From Chloroflexi bacterium GWB2_54_36 (GTDB lineage Bacteria > Chloroflexota > Anaerolineae > Anaerolineales > Anaerolineaceae), in NCBI GenBank assembly GCA_001796355.1, contig MGMG01000096.1, forward strand, positions 16,291 through 80,290: a DNA stretch of 64,000 nt. Reading direction: 5' to 3'. The translations under genes were made by a program, and so were the position numbers. Under the pieces are notes generated by a model. That model ran no database searches. It saw only the letters and a program-made list of their open reading frames with translations, and had not been told where the DNA came from. Shown piece by piece: positions 33,302 to 42,120 of this stretch. Each line of letters opens with the position of its first letter. Positions within the stretch are counted from its first letter, which is position 1.

Positions 33302-33775
33302 TTACCGGGTCAACTGTGCTCGAACTGCCCCAGCCGGGAAGGCAGGGTTATGCACATTTACGTAATATTGGTCCGGGAATTGGAGAATCTGCATAATTAA
33401 GCCCGGATCCACGGCAGTACATCCGCTGGATGAGCCGGTCGTTGGCGGGGTCAGCGGAACGACGACCGGACCGGCAACGTCGGCCGGAGCCCGGTGAATG
33501 TGGGAAGCAGTGGCGGAATCGATGTTTTCAACCGTCAAAACAAAGCAAATTTCTCCCTGCCCCGGATTGAAGGTAAAGAAGGCTGTGCCCGTACCATCGG
33601 GATCCCCCGGACCAGGTCTTTCCGCTGCACCTGTCATGAAGACTTCAATCGGCCGGCCGCCCGTATCTGCCCCGTCGATCACGGCAGCAAATACCGGGCT
33701 TGCTGCGCCGATTACCGAGATAAGCAGAATTAGGGCCAATACTGGCAAGGCTTTGAGTGGATTCAAACCTTTCAT
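33302..33775 (-). CDS. Secreted CHRD-domain protein
   Basis: A 157-aa protein with a signal peptide (residues 1-30, MKGLNPLKALPVLALILLIS, cleaved near VFA-A). A CHRD domain follows: EVFMTGAAERPGPGDPDGTGTAFFTFNPGQGEICFVLTVENIDSATASHIHRAP and VNVHNPAFPAGAVRAQL. CHRD domains are extracytoplasmic beta structures named from chordin; bacterial roles are unknown. HIHRAP and the closing NxxxPxGAxRxQL are diagnostic. ATG 33775 has AAAAAGGAGAAAC; a longer frame is not needed. Confidence 0.9.
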   Translation of the reverse strand: MKGLNPLKALPVLALILLISVIGAASPVFAAVIDGADTGGRPIEVFMTGAAERPGPGDPDGTGTAFFTFNPGQGEICFVLTVENIDSATASHIHRAPADVAGPVVVPLTPPTTGSSSGCTAVDPGLIMQILQFPDQYYVNVHNPAFPAGAVRAQLTR

Positions 33776-33850
33776 CGAGTTTCTCCTTTTTGTAAATCGG
33801 ATAAAACTTATCATAATTATATTACGACAAGTTTCAGGGTTTGGATGCAT

Positions 33851-34220
33851 TAATTTCTGATAAAATTGATCAATAATATGTAATTAAAAATAGACATGAT
33901 TGTTCGAATCAGCCCTCCGGTGAACGCTGGCCAAATTGCCACTTGTAAACTAATGGATAATTCACTAATATATTATTGATAGATTCAGTCATATTATCTA
34001 AAACGCATTTTTTATAATTCATCGATTACCGTCCATTTTGGTCTTTCTTCCCTGCCAGGACGGAATCCCCCTCGACGAGCAGACCTGACAGGGTGGTTAA
34101 TGGGCGTTGTTTGTCTTTCACGCCAATCGCAGGATTGTTCATCCTCCGGAAAATAAACCCGGCAGGTTGTTCTTAGCGTTAAACGATTGGCTTTATCGTT
34201 ATGGCAATTCTGGAGCCCCC
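33851..34220. other. 370-base A/T-rich intergenic region
   Basis: No gene is seen. The stretch 33850-34020 is rich in A and T (AATAATATG, TATATTATTGATAG) and separates the divergent CHRD and NarL-type genes. It is a likely promoter region, but I cannot place a convincing -35/-10 pair. Confidence 0.4.
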
Positions 34221-34949
34221 ATGAAAACAGGCCGGGTGAGATTGATGGTCGTTGACGACCACACCATCTTTCGGGAAGGTTTGGTCAGCCTACTCAAGCA
34301 GCAACCGGATTTTGAGGTTGTTGGTGAAGCCGGGTTGGCAAGCGAAGCGGTTGATAAAGCGCTTGTCCTAAAGCCCGATATGGTTTTAATGGATATTGCT
34401 TTACCAGACAGCACCGGGTTCGAGGCAACCCGCAAGATCATGTCGCTGCTGCCAGAAACAACGGTAGTCATTTTGACCATTCTCGAATCGGATGAAATGC
34501 TGTTCGAAGCATTCCACAGCGGCGCGCGGGGATATATGTTGAAGAACACCTCCATCTCCAAGTTGATGGCATCCTTACGCGGGCTGTTGCAAGGGGAAGC
34601 TGCGATTTCTCGGAAACTGACAACCCGAGTCCTGGAAGAGTTTTACCGCATTGGAAAAATAAAATACCACGAAGAAGTCCACTCTGAAGATCTGACCCAC
34701 CGCGAGTTGGAAGTGCTCGAATATATGGGAGCAGGTTCATCGAACCATCAAATCGCCCAGCAACTGGTCATCAGTGAAAATACGGTCAAAAACCACGTTC
34801 ACAATATTCTCCACAAGCTCAAATTAAAAAGCCGTCACGAGGCTGCCGGTTTTGCGCTGCGGCAAAAAATCAACAACCATATCACCGAAAAATTCATTTA
34901 CCAACTTGTACCTTTTCTCTTCCTGATAAATCAGTTGGTGTTCGATTAA
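34221..34949 (+). CDS. NarL/FixJ-family response regulator
   Basis: A 242-aa regulator. The receiver has the acidic pair VVDDH (Asp12-13), phospho-acceptor Asp58 in VLMDIALPD and Lys in YMLKNTS. The LuxR-type helix-turn-helix is LTHRELEVLEYMGAGSSNHQIAQQLVISENTVKNHVHNIL. A hydrophobic C-terminal tail (FIYQLVPFLFLINQLVF) of about 20 residues is unusual for the family and could be a membrane-touching segment or a read-through frame. ATG 34221 is chosen for its GGAG; upstream codons lack receiver homology. No histidine kinase is adjacent. It precedes the RND/ABC export operon and is a candidate regulator of it. Confidence 0.88.
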   Translation: MKTGRVRLMVVDDHTIFREGLVSLLKQQPDFEVVGEAGLASEAVDKALVLKPDMVLMDIALPDSTGFEATRKIMSLLPETTVVILTILESDEMLFEAFHSGARGYMLKNTSISKLMASLRGLLQGEAAISRKLTTRVLEEFYRIGKIKYHEEVHSEDLTHRELEVLEYMGAGSSNHQIAQQLVISENTVKNHVHNILHKLKLKSRHEAAGFALRQKINNHITEKFIYQLVPFLFLINQLVFD

Positions 34950-35208
34950 CCTGAAACATATATTTATTTAGCTGGTTTTTGAACTAGTGCCCGGTCAGAT
35001 CAAAAAAGAGCTTCACAAACGCGGTTTTTCGAAGAAACTGCCTTTGAAAATTCAATTCAGCGCATTGGTCGCCTCACTAGTCGTTTTTGCCAAATAGCCG
35101 AGGAAATAGTCCCTCTTCTCATGCTGAAGAACTAGTTCGGGTCATAGAATCGTGCCTGAACACCGAATATTATTGAAAAGCGTTAATCGATGATTTGGAG
35201 TGGCTGAA

Positions 35209-35577
35209 ATGCGGGTTCTGGTAATCCAAAGCAAGTCGATATTGGCCGCTGGCATTACTAGTCTTCTCCAGCAGCAAGGTACATTTGAGGTGGCGCGATT
35301 CGGTTTTCAAAATAAGGGCAAGTTATGCGAAGAGATCGACCGGTTTCGTCCAGATGTCATCATATTGGATGCGAGTTTAGGCCCGGCCAAAATCAGCTCC
35401 CTCCTTTCCTTACTGGAAGTACATCAAAAACTGCGGCTTTTGGTCATCAGTCTGGAGAACAATAAGGTTCAGGTTTACGAAAAGCAAGATCAGTCCATTA
35501 ACACCCTTGAGAATCTAATCAAAGTGATCCACGGGGAATATTCCCATAAAGGGATGATCGAAACACCTGCTCCATGA
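35209..35577 (+). CDS. Stand-alone degenerate receiver-domain protein
   Basis: A 122-aa protein with a receiver-like fold (MRVLVIQSKSILAAGITSLLQQQGTFEVARF...). The phospho-acceptor-type Asp54 is present (VIILDASLG). The acidic pair after strand 1 is replaced by QSK, and the conserved Lys region is rewritten (VYEKQDQSINTLENLIKVI). Mg2+-dependent phosphorylation is therefore doubtful. There is no output domain. ATG 35209 has GGAG eight bases upstream. It lies 60 bases before the first RND gene in the same direction and may act as an adaptor or an anti-regulator of the preceding NarL-type protein. Confidence 0.72.
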   Translation: MRVLVIQSKSILAAGITSLLQQQGTFEVARFGFQNKGKLCEEIDRFRPDVIILDASLGPAKISSLLSLLEVHQKLRLLVISLENNKVQVYEKQDQSINTLENLIKVIHGEYSHKGMIETPAP

Positions 35578-35637
35578 TTTGAGATTTTACCGGTTACAGC
35601 ATCAGGGTCAGTCCATCTGTCCAAGGAGGAAAACCTT

Positions 35638-38600
35638 ATGTTACGGGGAATTATCAACACCAGTTTGAAATTTCATGTTCTGGTTTTATCCATTGCTGCG
35701 GTCCTGTTGGTCGTCGGATTCACACAGATTCAGGATATGTCGGTGGATGTTCTCCCAGAATTTGAACCGCCTTTTGTTGAAATCCAAACCGAGGCCCTTG
35801 GGCTGTCAGCCAAAGAGGTTGAGCAGTTGATTACTGTTCCAATGGAACAAGACCTGCTTAACGGCGTTGCCTGGCTGGACGTCATCCGTTCTGAATCGGT
35901 TCCCGGGCTGTCTTCTATCCTGCTGTTTTTTGAGCCCGGCACCGACCTCTTCAAAGCCCGGCAAATGGTTTCTGAACGGCTTTCACAGGCTGCAGTAGCG
36001 ATTCCCAACGTCTCCAGGCCGCCTGTAATGATCCAACCGCTTTCCTCCACCAGTCGCTTCATGATTGTCGGGCTTTCCTCGCAAGAGCTGTCGCTCATCG
36101 AGATGTCCGTGCTTGCACGCTGGACGATTGGACCGCGTTTAATGGGCGTGCCCGGCGTGGCAAATGTCGCCATTTGGGGACAGCGAGAACGTCAATTGCA
36201 GGTTCAAGTCGACCCGGAAAGACTGCGGGCAAACGGCATTTCCCTCGAGCAAATCCTGGAAACGACCGGGAATGCACTGTGGGTCTCCTCGCTAAGCTTC
36301 CTGGAGGCGTCCACCCCTGGCACCGGCGGGTTTATCGATACGCCCAATCAGCGATTAGGAATCTGGCACGTACTTCCCATCACTTCGGCAGACGACCTGG
36401 CTCAAGTGCCCGTCGAAGGTGCGAGTTATTTGCGTCTCGGGCAGGTAACCAGTGTCGTCGAGGACCATCAACCGCTCATCGGGGATGCGATTCTGAACGA
36501 CAGTCCTAACCTGATGTTGGTGGTAGAAAAATTCCCTGGAACCAACGCTCTGGAAGTTACCCGCGGCGTTGAAGATGCGCTTGCGGCATTAAAACCCGGC
36601 CTTGGCGGTATCGAAATCGATACCAGCATCTTCAGGCCTGCCTCCTTCATCGAATTGGCAGTCGGCAACCTCTCCAAATCTTTGCTGATTGCCGTGTTCC
36701 TGATTGTGTTGGTACTGGGAGCGCTGCTGTTTGAGTGGCGGGTCGCACTGGTCAGCTTTATCACGATACCGTTATCCATTCTTGCAGCTTTACTTATCTT
36801 TTACGCGCGCGGTTCGACCCTTAATGCGATGGTCCTCTCCGGGCTGGCAGTTGCAATCGGGATCATTGTTGATGATGCCATCGTAGATGTGGATAGAATT
36901 TCGCGCGCCTTGCACAAGTCTCGCGAAGCAGGCAAAACCCTTTCCGCTGCTGACATTATCCTTACAGCCTCCCATGAAATTCGCGGAACGTTAATTTTCG
37001 CCACCATCATCATCGGGCTGGCCATTCTGCCAATTTTCTTCGTCGAGGGAGTCACCGGCGCATTCTTCCAGCCATTCGCGGTTTCCTTCCTGCTGGCGGT
37101 GCTGGCATCCATGGTCGTTGCTTTGACCGTAACGCCGGCGCTGTCACTCATGCTTTTTTCGAAAGCGCCGTTAAAAAAGCTGGAATCCCCCATCATCGCC
37201 AGGGCGGCGCTTGGATATCAAAAAATGATTGCCCGGGCGGTTCAAACGCCAAAGGTTGTATATATCGCTGCCGCGATCATGCTGGTTGTGGGCATCGCTT
37301 TGATCCCATTCCTGCGGATTGAACAGTTGCTGCCATCCTTCAAAGAGCCTTATTTCATGATCGAATGGAATGGGGCGCCAGGAACCTCCCGGCTCGAAAT
37401 GGACCGGATCATTGCGCGGATCAGCCAGGAGTTGGCCACCCTCCCCGGGGTGCGCAAGGTTGGGGCCCATGTCGGCCGCGCAGTATTCGGCGACCAGGTC
37501 GTTGGCATTAATTCCGCCAATATATGGGTCAGTATCGATCCAGCAGCTGATTACGAAGGAACTGTCGCCTCGATCCGCGAGACGGTCAGCGGCTATCCGG
37601 GGTTGTCGCAGGAAGTCCACAGTTACCTGCAGGAAGTCCTGCGCCAGTCTCTTTCCAGATCCAGCCAGGCCAGCGTAGTGCGGGTGTTTGGCGAAAATCA
37701 GGATGTGCTAAGTACCAAAGCAGATGAAATTCAACTGGCGCTGTCAAAAATCAACGGAGTCGTTGATTTAAGTGTTGACCTGCCCATCGCAGAACCGACT
37801 TTGAGGGTTGAGGTTGACCTGGATGCCGCTCAACGTTATGGCATAAAACCAGGAGATGTAAGGCGGTCGGTTGCTACATTAATCTCTGGATTGCAGGTAG
37901 GCAGCCTGTTTGAAGATCAAAAGGTATTCGATGTTGTGGTCTGGAGCACACCAAGCGTCCGCCAGGACATAAATGACATTGGCGGACTGCTGATCGACCT
38001 ACCGGGCGGCGGGCATGTTCGTCTGGCGGATGTCGCCAGCGTGGTGATCACTCCCACCGCGAGCGTTATTCGCCGGGAGGGCGTTTCACCTTACCTGGAT
38101 ATCAGCTTCAATATGGTGGGCAGGGATATCAATACGATCTCGAATGACGTTAAAAATGCGCTGTTGAGCGTTCAGTTCCCGCTGGAATATCATGCCGAGT
38201 TCCTGGGTGAGTTCGCCGAGCGGCAGACTGCCGAACAGCGGATACTGATAGCGGGATTGATGGCAATCCTTGGGATCATTCTGGTGCTACAAGCTTCTTT
38301 CCGCAATTGGCGCCTGGCAGTCATCACCTTCCTGGTGATGCCGGCTGGAGCTGCCGGCGGGGTGATCGCGGCCTTTTTCCTGGGGATGGGCGTCCTCACC
38401 TTAGGAGCTGCGATTGGTTTCCTGGCACTTTTTGCCACTGTCTTGCGCAGCAGCATCCTGTATGCAGAACGTTACCGCCGCCTCCAACACGAGGAAGGTC
38501 GAGTATTCGGCATGGATTTGATCGTCGAAGGAGCGGTTGACCGGTTTGCGCCGGCTTTCATGTCAGCCATCACATTCGCTGCTGCCTTGCTGCCATTTAT

Positions 38601-38805
38601 CATTTTCGGCTATGTCCCGGGTACTGAGATCGTCCAACCGATGGCAATCGTCATTTTGGCAGGATTGGTCACTTCGACGTTCTTCAACCTGTTTGTTCTT
38701 CCCACTCTTTACTACCGCTTTGGTGCGTACTCCGAACGTGACCTGGAACTTTTAACAACGCCTGCACCTGTAGCAGGTGAAATGCAAGCAACCTCATCGG
38801 ATTAA
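35638..38805 (+). CDS. RND-family efflux permease 1
   Basis: A 1055-aa RND transporter of the AcrB/CusA (AcrB_tran) type. It has twelve helices in the 1+5, 1+5 pattern with two large extracytoplasmic loops. TM4 has [20 protein letters not shown] with the proton-relay pair Asp412-Asp413. The N-terminus has VDVLPEFEPPFVEIQTEALGLSAKEVEQLITVPMEQ, typical of the CusA/CzcA side, but the metal-relay methionines of CusA cannot be claimed. A TolC partner is not encoded. The start has AAGGAGGAAAACC. It forms an apparent operon with the ABC genes and a second RND gene of about 45-50 percent similar layout (compare residues 30-70 of both). Confidence 0.93.
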   Translation: MLRGIINTSLKFHVLVLSIAAVLLVVGFTQIQDMSVDVLPEFEPPFVEIQTEALGLSAKEVEQLITVPMEQDLLNGVAWLDVIRSESVPGLSSILLFFEPGTDLFKARQMVSERLSQAAVAIPNVSRPPVMIQPLSSTSRFMIVGLSSQELSLIEMSVLARWTIGPRLMGVPGVANVAIWGQRERQLQVQVDPERLRANGISLEQILETTGNALWVSSLSFLEASTPGTGGFIDTPNQRLGIWHVLPITSADDLAQVPVEGASYLRLGQVTSVVEDHQPLIGDAILNDSPNLMLVVEKFPGTNALEVTRGVEDALAALKPGLGGIEIDTSIFRPASFIELAVGNLSKSLLIAVFLIVLVLGALLFEWRVALVSFITIPLSILAALLIFYARGSTLNAMVLSGLAVAIGIIVDDAIVDVDRISRALHKSREAGKTLSAADIILTASHEIRGTLIFATIIIGLAILPIFFVEGVTGAFFQPFAVSFLLAVLASMVVALTVTPALSLMLFSKAPLKKLESPIIARAALGYQKMIARAVQTPKVVYIAAAIMLVVGIALIPFLRIEQLLPSFKEPYFMIEWNGAPGTSRLEMDRIIARISQELATLPGVRKVGAHVGRAVFGDQVVGINSANIWVSIDPAADYEGTVASIRETVSGYPGLSQEVHSYLQEVLRQSLSRSSQASVVRVFGENQDVLSTKADEIQLALSKINGVVDLSVDLPIAEPTLRVEVDLDAAQRYGIKPGDVRRSVATLISGLQVGSLFEDQKVFDVVVWSTPSVRQDINDIGGLLIDLPGGGHVRLADVASVVITPTASVIRREGVSPYLDISFNMVGRDINTISNDVKNALLSVQFPLEYHAEFLGEFAERQTAEQRILIAGLMAILGIILVLQASFRNWRLAVITFLVMPAGAAGGVIAAFFLGMGVLTLGAAIGFLALFATVLRSSILYAERYRRLQHEEGRVFGMDLIVEGAVDRFAPAFMSAITFAAALLPFIIFGYVPGTEIVQPMAIVILAGLVTSTFFNLFVLPTLYYRFGAYSERDLELLTTPAPVAGEMQATSSD

Positions 38806-38849
38806 CCTGGAACGCAAGTCTACTCTGGCCAAATCTTCACGGAGGTTCT

Positions 38850-39830
38850 ATGGATGATCAGAATCAACCCATCCTCATCGCTGAGGAGCTGCGCAAATCC
38901 TATGGGCAGCGAGCAGCACTGCGCGGTCTGTCTTTTTCCCTGCAGGGCGGGCGAGTTTTGGGTTTTTTAGGCCCGAATGGGGCCGGCAAGACGACTTCCA
39001 TTCGCATTTTGACCACCATCATGCAGCCTGACTCGGGAAATTTCTCGGTGGATGGAATCAATCACAAACACCCGGAAAAAATCCGGCGAAAAATCGGCGT
39101 CCTGCCGGAAAGCCTAGGCTTCCCGCGCCAAATTACCGGTTTTGAGTACCTGACCTATTACGGTCAGTTGTACGGGTTGCCGACAGGGGCTGCAAAGGAT
39201 AACGCCCGGAGGCTGTTAAGCGAGGTCGGGCTGGAGGCGCGGGGTAAGTCTTTGATCGGCTCATACTCCCACGGCATGCGCCAGCGCGTCGGCATCGCCC
39301 GGGCGTTGGTTAACAAGCCGCTGGTGGTTTTTCTCGATGAACCAACCTTGGGCCTTGACCCGCGCGGGCAGCAAGAACTATTGGCGCTCATCCAGCATAT
39401 CGCGCGCGAGTACGGCACCGGCGTAATTTTATGCAGCCATTCGCTTTCTGAAATCGAAGGGATTTGCGACGATGTCGTTATCTTGAGTTCAGGCCAGGTG
39501 GTCACTCAGGGGCCAGTCAACCAGATCCTTGGGAAGGGCCAGCGTAATGTTTACCGTATCCAGATACCGGTTACGGATCTTGCTCCTGCTCAGGAAGAAT
39601 TGACAAAGCTGTCGGCAGTGCTGCGGGTCTCGCTACTCGGCGAAATGTCGGGCTGGCTGAGGGTCGAGTTGACCTATTCGAACAATGGATCTAACCCGGA
39701 GGATTATTCCATCAATAACAGGCTGTTGGGAGCCCTGATCCAGGCTGGAATTCCAGTCATGAGCTTTGAGGCTGAGGGCAGCCGGCTCCAGGATGTGTTC
39801 CTACAACTCACCGAGGAGGCGATCAAATGA
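38850..39830 (+). CDS. ABC exporter ATPase (ABC-2 / DrrA-like)
   Basis: A 326-aa ABC ATPase with an intact catalytic core. Walker A is GPNGAGKTT (41-49), the signature is SYSHGMRQRVGIARAL, Walker B is VVFLDEPTLGLDP and the switch is LCSHSLSE. The C-terminal 90 residues (after NVYRIQIPV) are the extra DrrA-type domain. It overlaps the permease by 4 bases (ATGA). Placed between two RND pumps, it likely energises a distinct transport step of the same substrate group. Confidence 0.93.
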   Translation: MDDQNQPILIAEELRKSYGQRAALRGLSFSLQGGRVLGFLGPNGAGKTTSIRILTTIMQPDSGNFSVDGINHKHPEKIRRKIGVLPESLGFPRQITGFEYLTYYGQLYGLPTGAAKDNARRLLSEVGLEARGKSLIGSYSHGMRQRVGIARALVNKPLVVFLDEPTLGLDPRGQQELLALIQHIAREYGTGVILCSHSLSEIEGICDDVVILSSGQVVTQGPVNQILGKGQRNVYRIQIPVTDLAPAQEELTKLSAVLRVSLLGEMSGWLRVELTYSNNGSNPEDYSINNRLLGALIQAGIPVMSFEAEGSRLQDVFLQLTEEAIK

Positions 39831-41242
39831 GCAGCCGAACAGCACGCATGGATGAAATCAGCCGTTCCGAAGGCCGGTCACTCCCTGCCTGGTGGTTGAT
39901 TTTCACCCGTGAATTAACCGATCTCTGGGTCGGAGGGAAAGCGCTTACCTTGATTCTGATCTACAGCGTCCTGCTGGGGATCATGGTGTACGTTCTATCA
40001 TCGAATAGTGAGTTAAGCCTGATCCCGCCCAAGGAAATGGCCTATGAGACGCTCAAAAATGCCATGGCGGTCAGTCTTTTCATAGCCCTGATCATCGGCG
40101 CCGACAGCCTGAGCGGTGAACGGGAGCGCGCCACTTTTGAAGCTTTGCTACTAACTCCCGCCAGTCGGCGGCAAATCATCACCGGCAAGTTCCTGTCAGG
40201 CATCTCACCCTGGCCTATTGCCTTCCTGATCGTGATCCCCTACTTGAATGTGGTCGCGCAGGGGGACGAAATTTTAGGTCCGGCGATACTCTGGGGCGGA
40301 ATTACCGGAACGATTTTGGCAACCGCTTATACCGGTCTTGGAATGTTGGTCAGCTTTTTCTCGAACTCGAATAAAACCAGCTATTTCGTCAGCCTGGGAA
40401 TCTATATTCTGTTTTTAGTTCCGGCGCAGCTGCCTGGACGGGCTCAAACCGGTGCCACCGGCCAATTCCTGCAATGGGTGAATCCAGTGGCAGCGGTCAA
40501 TCACTTCCTTTCCAAACACCTGGTGAATTACCGCACACTGGCTGAATTTTGGACCTGGCTGATCGCGCCAACCGCTTTTATGCTCATCGTGCTCGGCCTT
40601 TTATTCCTTTTTGCCGCACCTGGCTTGCGATTGGAAGGCGGGCGAGAGAGCAAAATCGGCAAAATGCTGAAGCGTGGTACCGCTGTAGTCGGGCTTGTGC
40701 TGCTGCTGGCGTTTCCGACAGCAGTCCCGGTGTTGGCTCGAGACGCGCTAAAGACCGAAAGCGGACTGCAGATAACCATCGATAAAGACTACGTCGTGGT
40801 CAAGACTGGTGACAAAGTTGAGTACAACACGGTTATCACCAACATCGGCTCTACCGCCTCCGCTCCTTTGATCGTGGCAATGAACTTGATCAACCTGGAC
40901 GCCAAAGGGGACATTGTCGATCCGGAGGATTGGTCACCCCAGCGGACGCAATATCTGGAAGGTCTGGCGCCAGGCGAGTCTGCCAGCCTAAGCTGGATTA
41001 TCAACACCATCCTGGATGGCGACTACATGGTGTACATGGTTCTCATCGATGCGCCCACCAGCACCGAGACTACCAGCCACCCGGTTGCCAGTTCAGGCAT
41101 TCACCTGACAGTGACCCCCTTCACCCGGCTTAATCCGCTGGGAGTACTTCCGTATGCCATCGGCGGCCCGGTTCTGCTTGGGCTCGCAATTTTCTTCGTC
41201 TATCGCCTGCGTCGCAAGAACATCGACCTGGGCGGTTCTTGA
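39827..41242 (+). CDS. ABC-2 permease fused to an extracytoplasmic Ig-like domain
   Basis: A 471-aa protein. Six hydrophobic helices between about residues 36 and 265 make an ABC-2 permease, with a cytoplasmic loop LSGERERATFEALLLTPASRRQIITGKFLSG. The sequence continues with another helix (about 285-303). An extracytoplasmic beta domain follows (QITIDKDYVVVKTGDKVEYNTVITNIGSTASAPLIVAMNL...LAPGESASLSWIINT), like the DUF11/NEW3-type Ig folds that occur on surface proteins. A last helix (about 443-461) and a short basic tail complete it. The added beta domain is not part of ordinary ABC-2 permeases and may dock the adaptor or a lipoprotein. Confidence 0.82.
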   Translation: MSSRTARMDEISRSEGRSLPAWWLIFTRELTDLWVGGKALTLILIYSVLLGIMVYVLSSNSELSLIPPKEMAYETLKNAMAVSLFIALIIGADSLSGERERATFEALLLTPASRRQIITGKFLSGISPWPIAFLIVIPYLNVVAQGDEILGPAILWGGITGTILATAYTGLGMLVSFFSNSNKTSYFVSLGIYILFLVPAQLPGRAQTGATGQFLQWVNPVAAVNHFLSKHLVNYRTLAEFWTWLIAPTAFMLIVLGLLFLFAAPGLRLEGGRESKIGKMLKRGTAVVGLVLLLAFPTAVPVLARDALKTESGLQITIDKDYVVVKTGDKVEYNTVITNIGSTASAPLIVAMNLINLDAKGDIVDPEDWSPQRTQYLEGLAPGESASLSWIINTILDGDYMVYMVLIDAPTSTETTSHPVASSGIHLTVTPFTRLNPLGVLPYAIGGPVLLGLAIFFVYRLRRKNIDLGGS

Positions 41243-41282
41243 CCGGTTATTTATTCGCCATTTATAGAATGGAAGGATTGCG

Positions 41283-42101
41283 ATGAACAAAAAATATGGA
41301 TGGATCGTCCTTTTACTGCTTGGAGCAACATTCCTGCTGACTGCTTGCGCCGGTGACGCCTCCGTAAGTGAGAAAGAATCCGCTGTCACGATCAAAGAGA
41401 TCGCAGGCTCGGATTTCAAACGCATCGAATTATCTCAAAAGGCCTCCGATCGTCTGGGTATACAAACCACCGGAGTTCTTCAAGAGTTAGTCATCCGACA
41501 GCGGTTGGTCGGCGGCGAGGTTCTAGGCGATAGCTTGGTTCTTGGAAGCAAGGATAACGGCGTCATCCCGGTGTCAGGCGCAACCGGTTCAGGCGTGGTT
41601 TATGTGCGGGTGCGTTTGAATGAAAGTGACCTGAACAAGGTTGACCGTTCCCAGGCAGTCCACGTGCTGCCATTGGACATTGAAGATGATGATAACGATG
41701 GCGAAGACGAGGACGGCCTAGAAGCAGAAGAGATCGACGGGCCGGATGATGATGACTTAGGTGAAGTTGCGGGCGAAGGAGCACTGTACTATGCAATAAA
41801 AGCCAGCGGGAACAGAACTTTGGTGGCCGGTCAGCGGGTGCGGGTAGCGCTATCCCTCACCGGCAGTGGTTCTCAGTCCCGGGTAGTGCCCTACGCCGCT
41901 GTTATCTACGGTCTACACGGTGAAACCTGGGTTTACACCAATCCCGAACCCCTCGTCTTCGTTCGGGTGCCGATCGTAATTGATTACATCGAAGGCGATT
42001 TTGCAGTCCTGGCAGAAGGACCTGCGGCAGACACCCTGGTTGTAACCGTGGGTGCTTCTGAATTATTCGGCGCCGAGTCTGGAGTTGGCGGCGGAAAATA
42101 A
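41283..42101 (+). CDS. Minimal RND adaptor lipoprotein with acidic insert
   Basis: A 272-aa lipoprotein: signal peptide with lipobox LTAC (Cys22), then FKRIELSQKASDRLGIQTTGV, the opening of CusB/HlyD-type adaptors. VVPYAAVIYGLHGETWVYTNPEPLVFVRVPIVID...VVTVGASELFGAE is their C-terminal membrane-proximal part. The lipoyl and alpha-hairpin domains found in normal adaptors (350-500 aa) are missing. In their place, residues about 132-165 contain roughly 20 Asp/Glu (runs such as DDD and DDDD with almost no basic residues). The acid block may bind Ca2+ or heavy metal, or act as a flexible spacer. It lies directly before the second RND gene. Confidence 0.78.
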   Translation: MNKKYGWIVLLLLGATFLLTACAGDASVSEKESAVTIKEIAGSDFKRIELSQKASDRLGIQTTGVLQELVIRQRLVGGEVLGDSLVLGSKDNGVIPVSGATGSGVVYVRVRLNESDLNKVDRSQAVHVLPLDIEDDDNDGEDEDGLEAEEIDGPDDDDLGEVAGEGALYYAIKASGNRTLVAGQRVRVALSLTGSGSQSRVVPYAAVIYGLHGETWVYTNPEPLVFVRVPIVIDYIEGDFAVLAEGPAADTLVVTVGASELFGAESGVGGGK

Positions 42102-42120
42102 TCGGTAATGGAGGTATCCA

